Assembly: GCA_018136815.1 (NCBI GenBank) | Contig: CM030931.1 | Location: 4,656,148-4,720,147 of the forward strand | Length of the DNA stretch: 64,000 nt | Direction of reading: 5' to 3' | Origin: Isochrysis galbana | Taxonomy: Eukaryota > Haptophyta > Isochrysidales > Isochrysidaceae | Shown here: positions 62,451-64,000 of the stretch, piece after piece | Position numbering within the stretch: position 1 is the stretch's first letter | Layout of the letters: the number at the start of each line of letters is the position of its first letter | Notes under the pieces: model-generated | Told to the model about the DNA's origin: nothing | What the model saw: only the letters and a program-made list of their open reading frames with translations | Database searches by the model: none | Position numbers and translations under genes: made by a program

Positions 62451-64000
62451 ATGCCATCACGCGGGCAAGGCGCGTCGCCGTCGTGGCTGCCGCCCTCGCG
62501 CGACCCGTTTGTCAACAAGCTCGTCGAGAGCGGCTACCGCAAGCGACAGCAGCGGATGAGTGCGCCACCTTCCAAGCAAAGTGGGCACAGGCCGCTCCCC
62601 ACACACAAGACCGCAGCTGGATCGTCTAACAAGCGCGTCGTCACCGCCGGCGAGTCGCCTGGGCTCAAGCTCTCCACTACGGTTGGCGAGATGGCCTCCA
62701 GACCGGCGCCAGTGTGCCACTGCCCAGTGCCCGCCGAGCCGGCCAACCCAAAGAGCATTTCCTCTGTTGACGTCGGGCCTGGGCTCAAAGGCTCTGCCGG
62801 GGGCCCACGCGCCTCTCACGCGCCGAAAACTGTGAATGAGATCAAGGTGAAGGCATTGCAACGTCGGCACCCTGTCCCGGCAGTCTCGCAACGAGCAACG
62901 CTCACAAGTGTTGTTGGCCCGCCAGAGCCATCGCGCCAAACCATCGGTGCCCCATCGTGTGCAATGCCGACTCACCCCGCCAGACGCGCCGTTTTATCGA
63001 CCAAGACGCAGGGGGATCCTGAACGGCGAGAAGGTGGCTGGACGCCTTGTATGTCCACTGTCCAGTGGACTGGAGGCCAGGAGGGTTCTTTTCGCCGCAT
63101 GAGCCCGACAGCTCATCGTCGAGACGTGCTCTCGCCCGAGCAGCTGAGATCACCGCCAACCGTCCCTGCGTCGCCACCAACCCCTCTCACTCCTGTCGAC
63201 CCACCTAGGCCAACATCCTCCGATTTTACTCGTGCAGCAGATACGCTCCCAACACCGTTTGCCGCTCTGGAGAGAGTGCAGTTGGGAGATGCACACGCTT
63301 TTGGCTTTCTCCCTACAACTCTCGCGGAAGGCGAAGGGATGGAACATCACTGGGACTCCAAAGGCTTTATCTTGCCGATGGGGGGCGATGGACGTGCGCA
63401 CGAGGAAGGCCGGTGCACCGAGGATGCTAATCAGGATCCCTCTAGGTCTGATGCAGCGCCGAGACTTGCCCCCGAAATAGGCCTGACCGTGGACTATATA
63501 TCAATACCTGACCAACAATCATGCAGTCCAGTGAGCAAGCAGGAGCGAAGCCCCCTCACGCCGCGTCACCATTCGCCACTGCAAATGACGAGGACCGGCT
63601 CCGCTGTCGGAGGGGGGCCGGCCATGGCTGCCACTCCATCCACCCCACTTGCTGAAACCTCCTTGGGATCCAATGACCTGCCATCGATTGAGCTCCGCTC
63701 GTTGGAGCGCACATGCGTTGAGGCCCTCAGTTCTATGACCACCGCATCGCAGCTTGCTCCCAATAAATCTTCGCGCACGGGCACAACTCCTTTTTCATCA
63801 AGCGCGACTTACGCCACATCTCTTCGCACGCGTCGCGCCGCCAGAGCAGCAGTGGCTCGCGCATCGCCGATCGCTTCAGCAACGGGCACTGTTGATTCTT
63901 CAAGGTCGTCCAGCCCAGGAAGGAGCCGAAATGCAGGCCCCTCAGAGTCACCTCTCTCAGCCACGCAAGACGGGCAAGAACGCACTCGCAAGCGCTCGCT
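62451..64000 (+). CDS. Pro/Ser-rich protein, partial, open at the right edge
   Basis: From the ATG at 62451 the frame is open for 516 codons with no stop to the window end. The start MPSRGQGASPSWLPPSRD is followed by a possible helix (FVNKLVESGYRKRQQRM). Most of the rest is Ser/Pro/Thr-rich and probably disordered (TVPASPPTPLTPVDPPRP, SPLTPRHHSPLQMTRTGS). One segment is more ordered (FGFLPTTLAEGEGMEHHW). An Arg/Ser-rich stretch (SLRTRRAARAAVARASPI) lies near the edge. No family is recognised. The many SP and TP sites suggest a phosphorylated scaffold or regulatory protein. Minus-strand ORFs in the same DNA are shorter and less ordered. Confidence 0.6.
   Translation, partial: MPSRGQGASPSWLPPSRDPFVNKLVESGYRKRQQRMSAPPSKQSGHRPLPTHKTAAGSSNKRVVTAGESPGLKLSTTVGEMASRPAPVCHCPVPAEPANPKSISSVDVGPGLKGSAGGPRASHAPKTVNEIKVKALQRRHPVPAVSQRATLTSVVGPPEPSRQTIGAPSCAMPTHPARRAVLSTKTQGDPERREGGWTPCMSTVQWTGGQEGSFRRMSPTAHRRDVLSPEQLRSPPTVPASPPTPLTPVDPPRPTSSDFTRAADTLPTPFAALERVQLGDAHAFGFLPTTLAEGEGMEHHWDSKGFILPMGGDGRAHEEGRCTEDANQDPSRSDAAPRLAPEIGLTVDYISIPDQQSCSPVSKQERSPLTPRHHSPLQMTRTGSAVGGGPAMAATPSTPLAETSLGSNDLPSIELRSLERTCVEALSSMTTASQLAPNKSSRTGTTPFSSSATYATSLRTRRAARAAVARASPIASATGTVDSSRSSSPGRSRNAGPSESPLSATQDGQERTRKRS

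Overview
This is a nuclear genomic window from a GC-rich, repeat-laden eukaryote, most likely a unicellular flagellated alga or similar protist. There are no operons or ribosome binding sites. Genes are compact and sit on both strands, with short GT-AG introns of 58 to 220 bp. A homologue of the axonemal dynein assembly factor DNAAF5 implies a motile flagellum. Haptophyte-like is my best guess from GC content, gene compactness and GTGCG-type 5' splice sites, but the lineage is not proven by the sequence.

Host genes, left to right: a family 90 glycosyltransferase with an N-terminal trefoil-like region (1149-3027, +); a small charged ORF (4796-5047, +); a VPS13/chorein-type lipid-transfer protein (10086-16457, +); a RING plus TRAF-type zinc-finger protein (21680-22972, -); a SelO-type protein AMPylase (about 26585-28798, +); a five-exon Sds3/BRMS1-like Sin3-HDAC subunit (33419-34855, -); DNAAF5/HEATR2 (39280-42265, +); a PPR/Smr-like protein (44968-47196, +); an Ala-rich helical protein (50733-52485, -); a TatD-family DNase (53848-55243, -); a SET-domain protein (58136-58807, +); and a long Pro/Ser-rich ORF running off the right edge (62451-64000+, +). 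They serve separate cell functions: glycosylation, lipid transfer, ubiquitination, redox/AMPylation, chromatin, cilia, organelle RNA, DNA processing. They do not form a pathway.

The rest is mainly mobile and repeated DNA, much of it nested. (1) A 750-850 bp element with 16-18 bp target-site duplications, six copies in two tail subfamilies (elements A-F), plus a lone tail. (2) A LINE-like retrotransposon with several 5'-truncated copies sharing one 3' tail. (3) Element 'K', four copies each 95-220 bp from the start of a gene. Its head contains three stem-loops and a small conserved ORF. (4) A 748 bp hAT-type MITE nested in one K copy, with an 8 bp duplication. (5) A palindrome-bearing satellite family. 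(6) Three copies of a gene family beginning MGQYF, two of them changed by micro- or minisatellites. (7) Micro- and minisatellites.

Gene models with introns were built by hand from reading-frame continuity, GT-AG signals and family conservation. Transcript data were not available.
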